From JBJXGV01 sp046160485 (GTDB lineage: Bacteria; Orphanbacterota; Orphanbacteria; JBJXGV01), in the NCBI GenBank assembly GCA_046160485.1, contig JBJXGV010000028.1, positions 1-64,000 of the forward strand: 64,000 bases of DNA, given 5' to 3'. Positions 40,658 to 48,577 of the stretch are shown here, in pieces (position 1 is the stretch's first letter; each line of letters starts with the position of its first letter). The notes beneath the pieces were generated by a model. The model was not told where the DNA came from, made no database searches, and saw nothing but the letters and a program-made list of their open reading frames with translations. The position numbers and the translations under genes are program-made.

Positions 40658-41235
40658 GCGGCGAGGACGTCTTGGACCATCTACGTGACTCATGGGAAAG
40701 CAGTCCGGGGTCTCTCGCGTTCGTACCGTTCGCGGAGGCGCTCCGCCGGCGCGGTGATCTCGAAGAAGCGATCCAGGTCTCGCGGAGCGGGCTCGATTCG
40801 CGCCCGAACCACTCGAGCGCCCACCTCGTACTCGGGCGCTGCCTCTTCGACAAGGGCGACTTCACGGAGGCCATACGCGAATTCGAAGAGGTTGTCAGTC
40901 TCGACCCGAAGAACGGTCTGGCGCTTCGCTTGCTCGGCCTCGCACTCAAGGGAAAGGGCTGGGGCAAGGACGACCAGCCGCCGCCCCCGATTTTCGCGCC
41001 GCCGCCCGCCGAGATGCGTCAGCGTGGCGGGCAGGCGGGATCCGTCGATGAGATCGAGTTTTTCACGAGGACGATGGCGGAAATTCTCGAGCGGCAGGGC
41101 TTCTATCGAAAAGCGCTCGAGGTCTACTCGAGACTACTGGCGAGCTTTCCAGATCGCGCCGATTTGCGCGAACGCATCGCCGCGCTCGAGCAGCGAATGG
41201 AACGCGAAGAGGCCGAGGGAGGGCCCGTCGCCTGA
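40654..41235 (+). CDS. TPR-repeat protein, cytoplasmic
   Basis: 193 residues with no signal peptide. Two or three TPRs near residues 20–105 (FVPFAEALRRRGDLEEAIQV, AHLVLGRCLFDKGDFTEAIR), a Pro-rich linker (QPPPPIFAPPPAEM), then a helical end (EIEFFTRTMAEILERQGFYR ... LRERIAALEQRMEREEAEGG). It sits between aroB and aroQ, sharing 4 bases with aroB (ATGA). No direct link to aromatic synthesis is evident; it is probably an adaptor of unknown partner. Confidence 0.75.
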   Translation: MSGEDVLDHLRDSWESSPGSLAFVPFAEALRRRGDLEEAIQVSRSGLDSRPNHSSAHLVLGRCLFDKGDFTEAIREFEEVVSLDPKNGLALRLLGLALKGKGWGKDDQPPPPIFAPPPAEMRQRGGQAGSVDEIEFFTRTMAEILERQGFYRKALEVYSRLLASFPDRADLRERIAALEQRMEREEAEGGPVA

Positions 41236-41237
41236 GA

Positions 41238-41672
41238 GTGCTTGTGCTCCACGGCCCGAACCTCAACCGACTCGGAGTTCGCGAGCCGGCAATCTACGGG
41301 CGCGACTCTCTCGATGTCATCAACGACGAACTCGCACGGCTCGCGTCCGACCTCGGCGCCACGGCGACGGCGCGGCAATCCAATCGCGAAGGCGAACTCG
41401 TGGAATGGGTTCAGTCCGCGGCGAACTCGTTCGACGGGCTTCTGATCAACCCCGGGGCGTACACGCACACGTCGATCGCGCTGCGCGACGCGCTCGCGGC
41501 GTCCGGGATTCCTGCGGTCGAGGTTCATTTGTCGAATCCCTGGTCGCGTGAGGGGTTTCGTTATGTCTCGTATCTGGAAGGAGTTGTCCGTGGCCGGGTC
41601 GCCGGGTTCGGAAAGGCCGGCTATCTTCTCGCCCTCAGAGGCCTTGTGGGTCTTCTCCAAGAGAGCCGATAA
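41238..41672 (+). CDS. aroQ: 3-dehydroquinate dehydratase, type II
   Basis: 144 residues from GTG 41238. It dehydrates 3-dehydroquinate to 3-dehydroshikimate. The family signature LVLHGPNLNRLGVREPAIYG opens the protein with the catalytic Tyr; RQSNREGELVEWVQ, INPGAYTHTSIALRDAL (catalytic His) and VEVHLSNPWSREGFRYVSY follow. The Trp-Ser after HLSNP and the FRYVS segment vary slightly from the common HLSNxxxREpFRhhS. It follows aroB by one gene and leads into the acetyl-CoA carboxylase genes, an order (aroQ–accB–accC) known in other bacteria. Confidence 0.93.
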   Translation: MLVLHGPNLNRLGVREPAIYGRDSLDVINDELARLASDLGATATARQSNREGELVEWVQSAANSFDGLLINPGAYTHTSIALRDALAASGIPAVEVHLSNPWSREGFRYVSYLEGVVRGRVAGFGKAGYLLALRGLVGLLQESR

Positions 41673-41684
41673 GGAAAGGGACCC

Positions 41685-42167
41685 ATGGGAATGATCAATG
41701 AGGAGGCGTTGAAGCGGATGATCGAGCTCGTCGAAGCGAGCCAGATCGACGAACTTGAGATCTCGCGTTGGGGGACGCGCATACGAATCACGCGCCGCCG
41801 AGGGCGCGAAGCGACGAACGGTTCGGCGGGCTCGCAGCCGGAGATCGCGCCGGCGGTCGCGCCGCGTGCGGTCGTCGAGTCGAGCGCGGTTCCGCCGGCG
41901 CCATCGACCGAGCCTGCCGAAGGCCACATCGAGATTCGTTCTCCGATGGTGGGCACCTTCTATGCGGCCGCTTCACCCGGCGAGGCTCCTTTCGTCAACC
42001 TCAACGATCGTGTCGCGTCCGGCCAGCTTGTCTGCATCATCGAGGCGATGAAACTCATGAACGAGATTCACGCCGAAGTCAGTGGCCGCGTCGCGAAGCT
42101 GCTCGTCACGAATGGTCAGCCCGTGGAGTACAACCAACCTCTCTTCTTGATCGACACGAAGGGATAG
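41685..42167 (+). CDS. accB: Biotin carboxyl carrier protein of acetyl-CoA carboxylase
   Basis: 160 residues. An N-terminal helical segment (INEEALKRMIELVEASQIDE), a Pro/Ala-rich flexible linker (about 45–82) and a biotinyl domain with RSPMVGTFYAAASPGEAPFV and the biotin site EAMKLMNEI, whose Lys carries biotin. It ferries the carboxyl group between biotin carboxylase and the carboxyltransferase in fatty acid synthesis. AAGGAAAGGG lies just before ATG 41685; a second in-frame ATG at 41691 is possible. accC follows, but pilT is inserted between. Confidence 0.95.
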   Translation: MGMINEEALKRMIELVEASQIDELEISRWGTRIRITRRRGREATNGSAGSQPEIAPAVAPRAVVESSAVPPAPSTEPAEGHIEIRSPMVGTFYAAASPGEAPFVNLNDRVASGQLVCIIEAMKLMNEIHAEVSGRVAKLLVTNGQPVEYNQPLFLIDTKG

Positions 42168-42217
42168 AACACAGGCTGGGGAGTCCGCGTTCGCGCGTCC
42201 TCCGGGGGGCTGCCGCA

Positions 42218-43333
42218 ATGAATCTGTTTCCTCTACTCGAAGAGATGAAAACGCTCGGCGCTTCCGACCTCCACTTGAAGGTTGGCTCGCCTCCGATCTA
42301 TCGCATCGACGGCGAGCTCCGCCGCGTGGCGATGAAAGGCATCAACCACGAAGAGATGGACGCGGTGCTGGAGCAAGCGCTCGGCGAGCGCGCCAACGAG
42401 AAGCAAACGTTCGAGCGCGAGAATCAGGTGGACTTCGCGATCTCCGTGCCGCGCGTCGCTCGATTCCGCGCGAATGTCCACAGGCAGCGCGGCACGATCG
42501 CGATGACATTCCGCATCGTCCCCTATGAGATTCAGCCGCTCGTCGAACTCGGTCTGCCGCCGATCCTCTCCACGCTCGCGCTGAAGCCGCGCGGGCTCAT
42601 CCTCGTCACGGGAACCGTCGGCAGCGGAAAGTCGACATGTCTGGCCGCGATGATCGACGTCATCAACACGAACCGCAACGCGAAGATCGTCACGATCGAA
42701 GACCCGATCGAGTTTCTTCACAAGGACAACAAGGGGCTCATCATTCAGCGCGAGGTGGGTGAGGACACACCGTCGTACGGCTCCGCACTCAAGCATATCC
42801 TCCGGCAGGATCCGAACGTCATCCTCATCGGCGAGATCCGCGACGTCGACACGATGAGCATTGCGCTGACGGCCGCGAACACCGGGCATCTCGTGCTCGC
42901 GACGCTCCACACGATCGACGCCGTGCAAACGATCAACCGCGTCGTCTCGTTCTTCCCGATTCATCAGCACCAGGAGGTCCGGTTCCTCATGAGTGCGTCG
43001 CTGCAGGCCGTCGTGTCGCTGCGGCTCGTACGCAAGATCGATGGGAAGGGTCGCGCGCCGGCCGTCGAGGTGATGGTGAGCACCGCGGCGATTCGCGAGT
43101 ACATCACCGAGACGCAGAAGACTCATCTTATTCGCGCCGCGATCGCCGAAGGCGTCACCGAGTATGGGATGCAGACGTTCGATCAGGCGCTCATGCAGCT
43201 CTATAAGTCGGGTGTGATTTCGTTCGACGAGGCGATCCACAACAGCTCCAACCCGACGGAGTTCGACCTGCGAGTTCGCGGTATCGAGGCCACGAGCGAT
43301 ACGACGTGGAGCCTTTTCGAGAAGGGCCGTTAG
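42218..43333 (+). CDS. pilT: Type IV pilus retraction ATPase PilT/PilU
   Basis: 371 residues from ATG 42218. The N-terminal PAS-like domain (MNLFPLLEEMKTLGASDLHL, then KVGSPPIYRIDGELRRV) is typical of PilT. The RecA-like ATPase has Walker A TGTVGSGKSTCLAA, Asp box TIEDPIEFLHKDNKG, Walker B LIGEIRDVDTM and His box LATLHTIDAVQT. PilT depolymerises the pilus for twitching motility and DNA uptake. No other pilus gene is in the window, and its place between accB and accC is unusual. The frame is open upstream of 42218, but the family start is clear. Confidence 0.93.
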   Translation: MNLFPLLEEMKTLGASDLHLKVGSPPIYRIDGELRRVAMKGINHEEMDAVLEQALGERANEKQTFERENQVDFAISVPRVARFRANVHRQRGTIAMTFRIVPYEIQPLVELGLPPILSTLALKPRGLILVTGTVGSGKSTCLAAMIDVINTNRNAKIVTIEDPIEFLHKDNKGLIIQREVGEDTPSYGSALKHILRQDPNVILIGEIRDVDTMSIALTAANTGHLVLATLHTIDAVQTINRVVSFFPIHQHQEVRFLMSASLQAVVSLRLVRKIDGKGRAPAVEVMVSTAAIREYITETQKTHLIRAAIAEGVTEYGMQTFDQALMQLYKSGVISFDEAIHNSSNPTEFDLRVRGIEATSDTTWSLFEKGR

Positions 43334-43339
43334 CGGCGG

Positions 43340-44731
43340 ATGTTCAAGAAGGTCCTCATCGCGAATCGAGGCGAGATCGCGCTGCGCGTGTTGCGCGCCT
43401 GCCGCGAACTCGGAATCGAGAGCGTTGCGGTCTACTCGCAGGAAGACGCTGACGCGCTCCACGTTCGATTCGCCGACGAGGACATCTGCATCGGGCCTCC
43501 GCCGTCGGCGGATTCGTATCTCAACATTCCGCGGATCATTTCCGCCGCGGAGGTCGCGAACGCCGAGGCGATCCATCCCGGCTACGGCTTTCTCGCCGAG
43601 AACCCTGAGTTCGCGGAAGTCTGCGAGTCGTGCGGTATCAAGTTCATCGGTCCCTCAGCGAAGGCGATTCGTCAGATGGGGGACAAGGCGACCGCGCGGC
43701 GCGTGATGCAGGAAGCGGGTGTGCCGGTCGTGCCCGGGTCCGACGGCGAAGTGAGCGGCGAGGAAGAAGCGCTTGCCGTCGCGTCGCGTATCGGGTTCCC
43801 GCTGATGATGAAGGCGACTGCCGGCGGCGGCGGCAAAGGGATGCGCCTCGTGCGCGAGGCCGCGGATCTACCGCGGCTCTATCAGCAGGCACGCGGCGAG
43901 GCCGAGGCCGCGTTCGGCAACGGCGGGCTCTACATGGAGCGTTACGTCGAGAATGCGCGTCACATCGAGTTTCAAATCCTTGCGGACTGCTGGGGCGAAA
44001 CGATTCATCTCGGCGAGCGCGAGTGTTCGCTCCAGCGGCGCCATCAAAAGCTGATCGAAGAGTCACCGTCGATGGCGATCACTCCCGCTCTCCGCGAAGA
44101 AATGGGGCGCGCGTCGGTGAAAGCGGCGGAGGCGGTCGGCTACGAAAACGCGGGGACGATCGAGTTCCTTCTCGACGGTGAAGGGCGCTACTACTTCATC
44201 GAGATGAATACGCGGATTCAGGTCGAGCATCCCGTCACGGAGGCGGTGACCGGGATCGACCTCGTCAAAGAGCAGTTGCGCATCGCGGCGGGGGAGCCGC
44301 TCGGTTATTCCCAGGACGAGGTGCGTTTCACGGGGCACTCGATTGAATGCCGCGTGAACGCGGAGGATCCGGCGCGCAACTTCGCGCCGTGCCCCGGGCG
44401 TATCACGACCTTCTACGCGCCGAGCGGGCCGGGCGTGCGGCTCGATTCGCACGCGCACGATCACTTCACCGTGTCGCGCTACTACGACTCGTTGATCGCG
44501 AAGCTGATCGTGCACGGACGCGACCGCACCGAGGCGATTGCGCGCATGCGGCGCGCGCTTCGCGAGTTCGTGATCGAGGGCGTTGCGACGACGATTCCGT
44601 TCCACGAACGCCTCCTCGCGGATCCCAACTTCGTAAAGGGCGACTTCGATACCGGCTACGTGGGAAGGCTCCTCGCGGGCGAAGTGAAGCCGGCGAACGC
44701 GCCGCCAGCCTCGAACGCGCCGTCCGCGTGA
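43340..44731 (+). CDS. accC: Biotin carboxylase subunit of acetyl-CoA carboxylase
   Basis: 463 residues. ATP-grasp enzyme that carboxylates the biotin on BCCP. FKKVLIANRGEIALRVLRAC and AIHPGYGFLAENPEFAE mark the N-terminal domain; MKATAGGGGKGMRLVREA is the ATP glycine loop; FIEMNTRIQVEHPVTEAVTG carries metal and catalytic residues; GHSIECRVNAEDP and PSGPGVRLDSH the C-terminal domain. It lies 6 bases after pilT. A ~15-residue Ala/Pro/Asn tail is extra. Confidence 0.96.
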   Translation: MFKKVLIANRGEIALRVLRACRELGIESVAVYSQEDADALHVRFADEDICIGPPPSADSYLNIPRIISAAEVANAEAIHPGYGFLAENPEFAEVCESCGIKFIGPSAKAIRQMGDKATARRVMQEAGVPVVPGSDGEVSGEEEALAVASRIGFPLMMKATAGGGGKGMRLVREAADLPRLYQQARGEAEAAFGNGGLYMERYVENARHIEFQILADCWGETIHLGERECSLQRRHQKLIEESPSMAITPALREEMGRASVKAAEAVGYENAGTIEFLLDGEGRYYFIEMNTRIQVEHPVTEAVTGIDLVKEQLRIAAGEPLGYSQDEVRFTGHSIECRVNAEDPARNFAPCPGRITTFYAPSGPGVRLDSHAHDHFTVSRYYDSLIAKLIVHGRDRTEAIARMRRALREFVIEGVATTIPFHERLLADPNFVKGDFDTGYVGRLLAGEVKPANAPPASNAPSA

Positions 44732-44741
44732 TGCGCGCTCG

Positions 44742-45452
44742 ATGAAGGTTCACTGTTACCTGCTGCCGACCGAGATTTCCGACGCAGCGTCCAAGGGCAA
44801 GACCGCGGTCGTGATCGATGTATTGCGCGCGAGTACGTCGATCGTCACCGCGAAGGCCAACGGCGCGGAGAAACTGATTCCGACGGCGACCATCGAGTCG
44901 GCGAAGAAGTTCCTCGCGACGCTCGATCGTGAGAGCACGCTTCTCTGCGGCGAACGCGGTGGACGCATGATCGACGGGTTCGATCTCGGAAATTCGCCGC
45001 GCGATTACACGCGCGACGCAGTCTCGGGAAAGACCGTCATCCTCACCACGTCCAACGGCACCGAGACGATCATGCGCCTCGACGGCGCGCGCGAAATCAT
45101 CGTGTGCGGGCTCGTCAATCTTGGGGCCGTCGCGGAAACGGTGCGCGGCGAAGCGGAACTCTTCATCGCGTGTTCGGGGCGCGACCACCGCTTCGCGCTC
45201 GAGGACGCCATCTGCGCCGGCGGCCTGGTTTCGCGGCTGCGCGACCTCGGGGTGCGCACCGCGCTCGATGATGGTGCGGCGACATGCGAGGCGCTCTTCG
45301 CCCTCCACCGCGCCGACCTCGCGGGAGCACTTCGCGGAGCGTCGCACGGACGCTACCTTTCTGAGATCGGTTTCGACGCCGACATCGACGACTGCGCGGC
45401 GCTCGACGCGTACGACGTCGTCCCGGTTGTCCGCGAGGGACGCATCGCGTAG
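44742..45452 (+). CDS. comB: 2-phosphosulfolactate phosphatase (ComB family)
   Basis: 236 residues. The ComB fold is recognised from VVIDVLRASTSIVTAKANGA with the metal Asp, LCGERGGRMIDGFDLGNSPR, VILTTSNGTETIMRLDGA and CSGRDHRFALEDAICAGGL. ComB dephosphorylates 2-phosphosulfolactate on the coenzyme M route of methanogens; bacterial homologues are widespread in organisms without coenzyme M, where the substrate is often unknown. No comA or comC is in the window. It follows accC by 10 bases, ending this operon before a 135-base gap. Confidence 0.85.
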   Translation: MKVHCYLLPTEISDAASKGKTAVVIDVLRASTSIVTAKANGAEKLIPTATIESAKKFLATLDRESTLLCGERGGRMIDGFDLGNSPRDYTRDAVSGKTVILTTSNGTETIMRLDGAREIIVCGLVNLGAVAETVRGEAELFIACSGRDHRFALEDAICAGGLVSRLRDLGVRTALDDGAATCEALFALHRADLAGALRGASHGRYLSEIGFDADIDDCAALDAYDVVPVVREGRIA

Positions 45453-45521
45453 CCGGACGCCCGTTCTTCCCCGCGTTCCGACCGGCGCGAGCGAATGCTG
45501 TCCGCGCGCGAAACCTTCCGT

Positions 45522-45527
45522 TATACT
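45522..45527 (+). promoter_or_regulatory. Possible -10 element before thiE
   Basis: TATACT, five of six consensus bases, about 60 bases before thiE in the gap after comB. No good -35 lies at the expected distance (TGTCCG at 45499 with 17 bases). Confidence 0.35.
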
Positions 45528-45587
45528 TGGCCGTTCTTCGCGGGCTTCGACGTGCTGCGATGGCGTGCTGGGTGAGGAGGGTGCCGG

Positions 45588-46229
45588 ATGACGCAGGCGA
45601 TCGATTTCTCTCTCTATGCGATTCTCGACGTGACCGTGCTGAGCGAGGCGGGGCTAACGCTCGAGGATGCCGCCGAGGCGGCGGCGTCTGGGGGCGCGAG
45701 CATCCTCCAGCTTCGGGATAAAGCCGCGTCGGGGCGCGCTCTCTTCGATGAGACCGTTCGGCTTCTTCGCGTAACCCGGAAGTTGGGCGTGTTGCTGATC
45801 GTCAATGACCGCGCCGATGTGGCGGCCGCGGCTGCCGCCGACGGCGTGCACGTCGGGCGCGACGACCTTCCCGTCGAAGCGGCACGCGCCGTTTTGCCGG
45901 CCGGCGCGATCGTCGGCGCAACGGCGCGCAGCTTGGCGGAAGCGCAGGCGGCCGCGAGCGCGGGGGCGACGTACGTCGGCGTCGGCTCGCTCTTCGCCAG
46001 CCGGACCAAGTCTGCGCCGCGCGTCGACGCGCGGGACGCCGGCGAGATCGCGCATGCGCTCGACATCCCGGTCGTGGCCATCGGCGGGATCGACGAGTCG
46101 GGCGCGGCGGAGTTGGCGCGACGCGGACTCGCCGGTGTTGCGGTCTGTCGCGCGCTCTTCGATCGAACGGATGTCGCAGTCGCCGCGCGGCGAATCCGCG
46201 GCGCGTTTTTGGGAGTGACGAAGCCATGA
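45588..46229 (+). CDS. thiE: Thiamine-phosphate synthase
   Basis: 213 residues. TIM-barrel enzyme that joins the thiazole and pyrimidine moieties of thiamine. Conserved segments are LYAILDVTVLS, GASILQLRDKAASGRAL, LLIVNDRADVAAAAAADGVH, VHVGRDDLPVEAAR, VGVGSLFASRTK and VVAIGGIDESGAAEL. GAGGAGGG lies 6 bases before the ATG. No THI-box riboswitch is visible upstream and no other thi gene is near. The stop overlaps the ftsK ATG (ATGA). Confidence 0.93.
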   Translation: MTQAIDFSLYAILDVTVLSEAGLTLEDAAEAAASGGASILQLRDKAASGRALFDETVRLLRVTRKLGVLLIVNDRADVAAAAAADGVHVGRDDLPVEAARAVLPAGAIVGATARSLAEAQAAASAGATYVGVGSLFASRTKSAPRVDARDAGEIAHALDIPVVAIGGIDESGAAELARRGLAGVAVCRALFDRTDVAVAARRIRGAFLGVTKP

Positions 46230-48577
46230 GCAAGAAACCCAACCGAAGAAATCACGCGGACCGGCGGAAGCGGCGCGTTGTCGGACTCGCGTTCATCATC
46301 GTGGGCGTGCTCCTCGTCGTGCTGCTCGGCGCGCATGCGTGGAGCGTCGTCCGCGCGGACGGAACGCCGAACGGCAGCACCGTCGGCTCGATTGGCGGGC
46401 CGGTCGCGCGCTCGCTGTGGCGCGCGTGCGGTGTGATTTCGTTTCTGATACCGGGGCTTCTCATCTCGGCGGGATACGGCGTCCTCACCCGCCGCGAGCG
46501 CGGCCGCATGCTGATGGAGGTCGCGCTCTTTCTCGGTACGGGAGCGCTCTTCGCCGCGTTTTTCCATGCCGCGCCTGGCCTGCCGCCCGCCGCGGATGCG
46601 TTTCTCGGCGGCCGTCTCGGCGACTCGCTTCAAGGATTCGCGGCAGAGCTCATCGGGCGAACGCCGGCGTTTCTCTTTCTAGCGGGCGCGCTCCTCATTG
46701 TTCTTGTCGCGGTGATCGATTTCGAAGTTCCGGGGCCCGGGCCGATCGTTCCGCTCCTTGCGAGCGCCGGTCGCGGAATCGGCTCGCTTCTCGCGGGCGC
46801 CTTCCGCAAGTCGGAGGCGCCGCGCGAACGCGTTCCGCGCGACGAGAAGCCTCGGACCGCCGCCGCCGCAAAGCAGACGGCGTCCGACGCAGCAACTCGC
46901 GAACAGAAGCCGCACGACGTTGGCGCACGTACGCGCGCGGAAGCGGCGGCGATATCGGAGGACGCGTCTCCTGCCGGCTCCCGCGTGCAGATCGTGTCCG
47001 ACAGGCCGCCGGAGACTCGGATCGTCCGCAACGAGAAGCCGGCAGCCCTCGATGCGCGCACGGCGGCGCCGCGCGGCGCGAGCGGCGCGGGCGATTCCGA
47101 TGGCACGCGCGGCGCCACCTACACGCTGCCGCCGCTCGATCTGCTTTCGGACTCGCCCGACTCGGGGCCCTCGATCAGCAAAGAGCATCTGCTCGAGAAT
47201 TCGCGCACGCTCGAGGCGAAGCTCGCGGACTTCGGCGTGCGCGCAAGCGTGACCGAAGTGCATCCAGGACCGGTGATCACGCGCTACGAACTCGAGCCGG
47301 CTCCCGGTGTGAAGGTCGGCCAGATCGCGAACCTCGCCGACGACCTCGCGCTCGCGATGCGGGCGAAGCGAATCCGCATCGTCGCGCCGATCCCGGGGAA
47401 GGGCGCAGTCGGCGTCGAGCTTCCGAATCCCGAGCCTCGCATGGTGTTCCTAAAAGAGGTGCTGACGTCGCCGGTGTTTCAGGAGTCGCGCTCACCGCTG
47501 ACGATCGCGTTCGGGAAAGATATTTCGGGCAAGGCGTTCGCTACGACGCTGGAAGAGATGCCGCATCTCCTCATCGCAGGAGCGACCGGCTCCGGCAAGA
47601 GCGTCTCGATGCACGTTCTGATCGCGAGTATTCTCTTCAAAGCGCTTCCGACCGACGTGCGATTCATCATGATCGATCCGAAGATGCTCGAGCTTGCGGT
47701 CTACAACGACATCCCGCATCTGATTCGTCCCGTCGTGACGGATCCGCGCGAGGCCGCGAAGGCGCTGCGCTGGGTGATCGACGAGATGGAGCGCCGGTAC
47801 AAGACGCTCGCGCGTGTCGGCGTGCGGAACATCGCGGGCTTCAACGAATGGCTCGCGAAGGATGCGGACAAGAGTTGGGGAGAGGACGCCGCGCCGAAAC
47901 CGCTGCCGCTTCTGGTCGTCGTGATCGACGAGTACGCGGACCTTGTTCTGACGCTCGGCTCGGAAGTCGAGGAGCCGATCGCGAAGCTTGCGCAGATGGC
48001 ACGCGCCGTCGGCATTCACCTCGTCGTCGCGACGCAGCGCCCGTCGGTCGACGTCATCACGGGCGTGATCAAGGCCAACTTTCCTTCGCGAATCGCGTTT
48101 CAAGTCGCGTCGAAGGTCGACTCGCGCACGATCCTCGACATCAACGGCGCGGAGAAACTTCTCGGCAAGGGAGACATGCTCTTCCTCAAGACGGGGCGTC
48201 CGGAGGCGGAGCGCGTGCACGGCGCCTTCATCTCTAACGAAGAGACGACCGCGATCGCCGACTTCATCAAGGAACAGCGTTACCGAGTCGAGCAGGATGT
48301 CATGAGCGCCGAGGCGGAAGACGAGGATAATCGTCCATTCAACGGGAACGCCGAAGACGAACTCTTCGAGGAGGCCGTGAAACTCGTCGTGCGGCACCAG
48401 TTCGCGTCGGTGTCGATGCTCCAGCGCCGGCTCAAGGTCGGATTCTCGCGCGCGGGGCGGCTCATGGACATCATGGAGCGCGCCGGAATCGTGGGGCCCA
48501 ACGAGGGATCGAAGGCGCGGGAGGTGTTCCTCAAGCCGAGCGAGATGGCGCACGCCGATGCGGATCCCGATGCCTAA
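46226..48577 (+). CDS. ftsK: DNA translocase FtsK/SpoIIIE
   Basis: 783 residues, a normal compact FtsK. Four membrane helices in the first ~170 residues (VVGLAFIIVGVLLVVLLGAH; a second near 75; MLMEVALFLGTGALFAAFF; FLFLAGALLIVLVAVIDF), an Ala/Arg-rich linker to ~310, then the α/β motor: Walker A IAGATGSGKSVSMHVLI near 450, MIDPKMLELAVYNDIPHLI and VVIDEYADLVLTLG with Walker B. The winged-helix γ domain ends it (VVRHQFASVSMLQRRLKVGF, SRAGRLMDIMERAGIVGPNE). It pumps chromosome ends across the division septum and activates XerCD; a Xer gene is present at the window's start. Confidence 0.96.
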   Translation: MSKKPNRRNHADRRKRRVVGLAFIIVGVLLVVLLGAHAWSVVRADGTPNGSTVGSIGGPVARSLWRACGVISFLIPGLLISAGYGVLTRRERGRMLMEVALFLGTGALFAAFFHAAPGLPPAADAFLGGRLGDSLQGFAAELIGRTPAFLFLAGALLIVLVAVIDFEVPGPGPIVPLLASAGRGIGSLLAGAFRKSEAPRERVPRDEKPRTAAAAKQTASDAATREQKPHDVGARTRAEAAAISEDASPAGSRVQIVSDRPPETRIVRNEKPAALDARTAAPRGASGAGDSDGTRGATYTLPPLDLLSDSPDSGPSISKEHLLENSRTLEAKLADFGVRASVTEVHPGPVITRYELEPAPGVKVGQIANLADDLALAMRAKRIRIVAPIPGKGAVGVELPNPEPRMVFLKEVLTSPVFQESRSPLTIAFGKDISGKAFATTLEEMPHLLIAGATGSGKSVSMHVLIASILFKALPTDVRFIMIDPKMLELAVYNDIPHLIRPVVTDPREAAKALRWVIDEMERRYKTLARVGVRNIAGFNEWLAKDADKSWGEDAAPKPLPLLVVVIDEYADLVLTLGSEVEEPIAKLAQMARAVGIHLVVATQRPSVDVITGVIKANFPSRIAFQVASKVDSRTILDINGAEKLLGKGDMLFLKTGRPEAERVHGAFISNEETTAIADFIKEQRYRVEQDVMSAEAEDEDNRPFNGNAEDELFEEAVKLVVRHQFASVSMLQRRLKVGFSRAGRLMDIMERAGIVGPNEGSKAREVFLKPSEMAHADADPDA

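Noticed and set aside
45453..45587. TPP riboswitch before thiE
   Set aside because: No CUGAGA-type THI-box sequence or matching helices are visible.
47095..47115. Sigma-54-like TGGCACG sequence inside ftsK
   Set aside because: Lies within coding sequence and lacks the T before the -12 GC; no downstream gene start fits.
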